A DNA stretch of 14,569 bases from CBFDBF01 sp050295355 (GTDB taxonomy: Bacteria > Pseudomonadota > Gammaproteobacteria > Chromatiales > Chromatiaceae), in the NCBI GenBank assembly GCA_050295355.1, contig JBNKPL010000055.1:1-14569 (forward strand), written 5' to 3'. How positions within the stretch are numbered: the stretch's first letter is position 1; each line of letters begins with the position of its first letter. A model generated the notes under the pieces. It did not search any database. It was not told the DNA's origin and was given only the letters and a program-made list of their open reading frames with translations. This document shows, piece after piece, positions 13,480 through 14,569 of the stretch. The translations under genes were made by a program, and so were the position numbers.

Positions 13480-14103
13480 ATGGCGCAGTTTTTTCTGATA
13501 CATCCTGAGAATCCGCAACCGCGGCTGATACGTCAGGCGGTGGAGATCATCCACCATGGCGGGCTGGTGGTCTATCCCACCGACTCCAGTTATGCCCTGG
13601 GTTGCCACATCGGCGATAAGGCGGCCATGGAGCGAATCCGAAGGATTCGCCGTCTGGACGACAACCACAACTTCACCCTGGTCTGCCGCGACCTGTCGGA
13701 GATCGCCACCTACGCCCGGGTGGACAACCAGCAGTACCGCCTGCTCAAGAACCTGACTCCCGGTCCCTATACCTTCATCCACCGCGCCACCAAGCAGGTG
13801 CCGAAGCGGCTGCAGAACGTAAAGCGCAAGACCATCGGCATCCGTATCCCGGACAACGCCATCGCCCAGGCGCTGTTGACGGAACTGGGCGAGCCGCTGA
13901 TGAGTTCCACCCTGATCCTGCCGGGACAGGAGTTGCCGCTCACCGATCCCTATGAGATCCGGGATCTGCTCGACCACGAGATCGATCTGGTGATCGATGG
14001 CGGCCACTGCGGCTTTGAACCCACCACGGTGCTGGTTATGGAAGATGACCGCCCCCAGGTGGTGCGTATGGGCAAGGGCGATGTGGCCTTTCTGGAGGAG
14101 TAG
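13480..14103 (+). CDS. yciO: YciO/Sua5/YrdC-fold protein (TsaC-like)
   Basis: This 207-aa protein has the length and full-span fold of YciO, a paralogue of threonylcarbamoyl-AMP synthase (TsaC/Sua5). Family motifs are GGLVVYPTDSSYALGC near residues 27-42, the substrate-loop sequence PGPYTFIHRATKQVPKR, KTIGIRIPDN, and the SSTL segment. YciO proteins lack a clearly established physiological role; some contribute weakly to t6A chemistry. No separate TsaC is visible here. The ATG follows TAGGAAAAG, a reasonable ribosome-binding site, 21 nt after rnm. The M50 gene starts 11 nt after its stop, which suggests an rnm-yciO-M50 unit. Assignment to YciO rather than TsaC is by similarity, length and neighbourhood. 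Confidence 0.9.
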   Translation: MAQFFLIHPENPQPRLIRQAVEIIHHGGLVVYPTDSSYALGCHIGDKAAMERIRRIRRLDDNHNFTLVCRDLSEIATYARVDNQQYRLLKNLTPGPYTFIHRATKQVPKRLQNVKRKTIGIRIPDNAIAQALLTELGEPLMSSTLILPGQELPLTDPYEIRDLLDHEIDLVIDGGHCGFEPTTVLVMEDDRPQVVRMGKGDVAFLEE

Positions 14104-14114
14104 CAGGTAGCGCG

Positions 14115-14569
14115 ATGGATTTGAATCTGGTTATACAAAAAATCGCGGTTATGGCATTACCCATGCTATTCGCCATCACTATGCATGAGGCGGCACACGG
14201 CTGGGTGGCGGGCAGGCTGGGGGATCAGACCGCCCGTATGCTGGGGCGGGTGTCGGCCAATCCCCTGAAACATATCGACCCCTTCGGTACCGTGATTCTT
14301 CCGTTACTGATGTTTCTTTTTACCCCGGTGATTTTCGGCTGGGCCAAGCCGGTGCCAGTAAACGCCCGTAACTTCAGGAATCCCCGTAGGGATATGAGGT
14401 TGGTAGCGTTGGCGGGTCCCGTTTCCAATCTGTTGATGGCCTTTGCTTGGGCGTTGATAGTCAAATTGGGTGTATATCTGGAATCCATCTCCAACTGGTT
14501 GTCTGAGCCACTGATCCTGATGGGTGCGGTGGGAGTGGTCTTCAATGCCGCACTAATGGCGCTCAATAT
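14115..14569 (+). CDS. Site-2-protease-like M50 membrane metalloprotease, partial
   Basis: The first 151 residues are present; the rest lies beyond the window. The zinc motif HEAAH is at 24-28 inside the first hydrophobic segment. The family motif NPLKHIDPFGT follows at 49-59, then a hydrophobic hairpin (about 60-75) and AGPVSNLLMA at 100-109. The second zinc motif (LNxxPxPPLDG) should begin at the window end, where LN is visible. These short prokaryotic M50B proteins of about 210-220 aa cleave substrates within the inner membrane; the substrate is unknown. The ATG has AGCAGGT upstream and is 11 nt after yciO. Codons AGG occur three times in residues 88-95, unlike the neighbours. Confidence 0.92.
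   Translation, partial: MDLNLVIQKIAVMALPMLFAITMHEAAHGWVAGRLGDQTARMLGRVSANPLKHIDPFGTVILPLLMFLFTPVIFGWAKPVPVNARNFRNPRRDMRLVALAGPVSNLLMAFAWALIVKLGVYLESISNWLSEPLILMGAVGVVFNAALMALN

Overview
The window looks like a piece of a high-GC gammaproteobacterial chromosome. It carries SMC rather than MukB, has the smc-zipA-ligA order known from non-enteric Gammaproteobacteria, and its protein-coding DNA favours G/C at third codon positions. Lineage is inferred from gene content and feel only: a Chromatiales/Ectothiorhodospiraceae-type sulfur bacterium would fit, but nothing here proves it. No phage, IS, CRISPR, tRNA or rRNA was seen. Most of the window is housekeeping sequence.

Layout. (1) 1-1532: a divergent AmmeMemoRadiSam pair. 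A Memo-family gene (amrB, cut by the window edge) points left and the radical SAM gene amrS points right. They share a 123-bp intergenic region with a perfect 7-bp-arm palindrome that holds a TATACT box on each strand. (2) 1533-2589: a REP-like GC-rich hairpin, then a YihY/BrkB-family membrane protein. (3) 2593-4010, minus strand: a probable two-gene unit, queF (preQ0 reductase) followed after 20 nt by a UDP-glucuronate-4-epimerase-like gene. (4) 4279-11870, plus strand: smc, zipA, ligA, an orphan HPt phosphotransfer protein and a 92-aa protein of unknown function. zipA and ligA overlap (TAATG), and the HPt gene starts 3 nt after ligA. (5) 11871-12043: a weak terminator hairpin and an imperfect inverted repeat between convergent genes. 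(6) 12044-12343, minus strand: yciI. (7) 12428-14569, plus strand: a 184-bp palindromic element whose right arm contains the ribosome-binding site and start codon of rnm, then rnm (RNase AM/TrpH), yciO and the start of a site-2-protease-like M50 gene cut by the window end.

How the genes fit together. smc, zipA and ligA join chromosome organisation, division-ring anchoring and DNA sealing in one apparent transcription unit. The HPt protein at its end is a possible phosphorelay link with no visible partner. The right-hand cluster joins an RNA exonuclease, a TsaC-like fold protein and a membrane protease, an arrangement that from memory often leads into trpS-scpA-scpB.

The least ordinary signals are the palindromic element overlapping the rnm start, a ligA whose middle about 1.75 kb has much lower GC3 than its two ends, and a rare-codon patch with a 9-bp hairpin inside smc.
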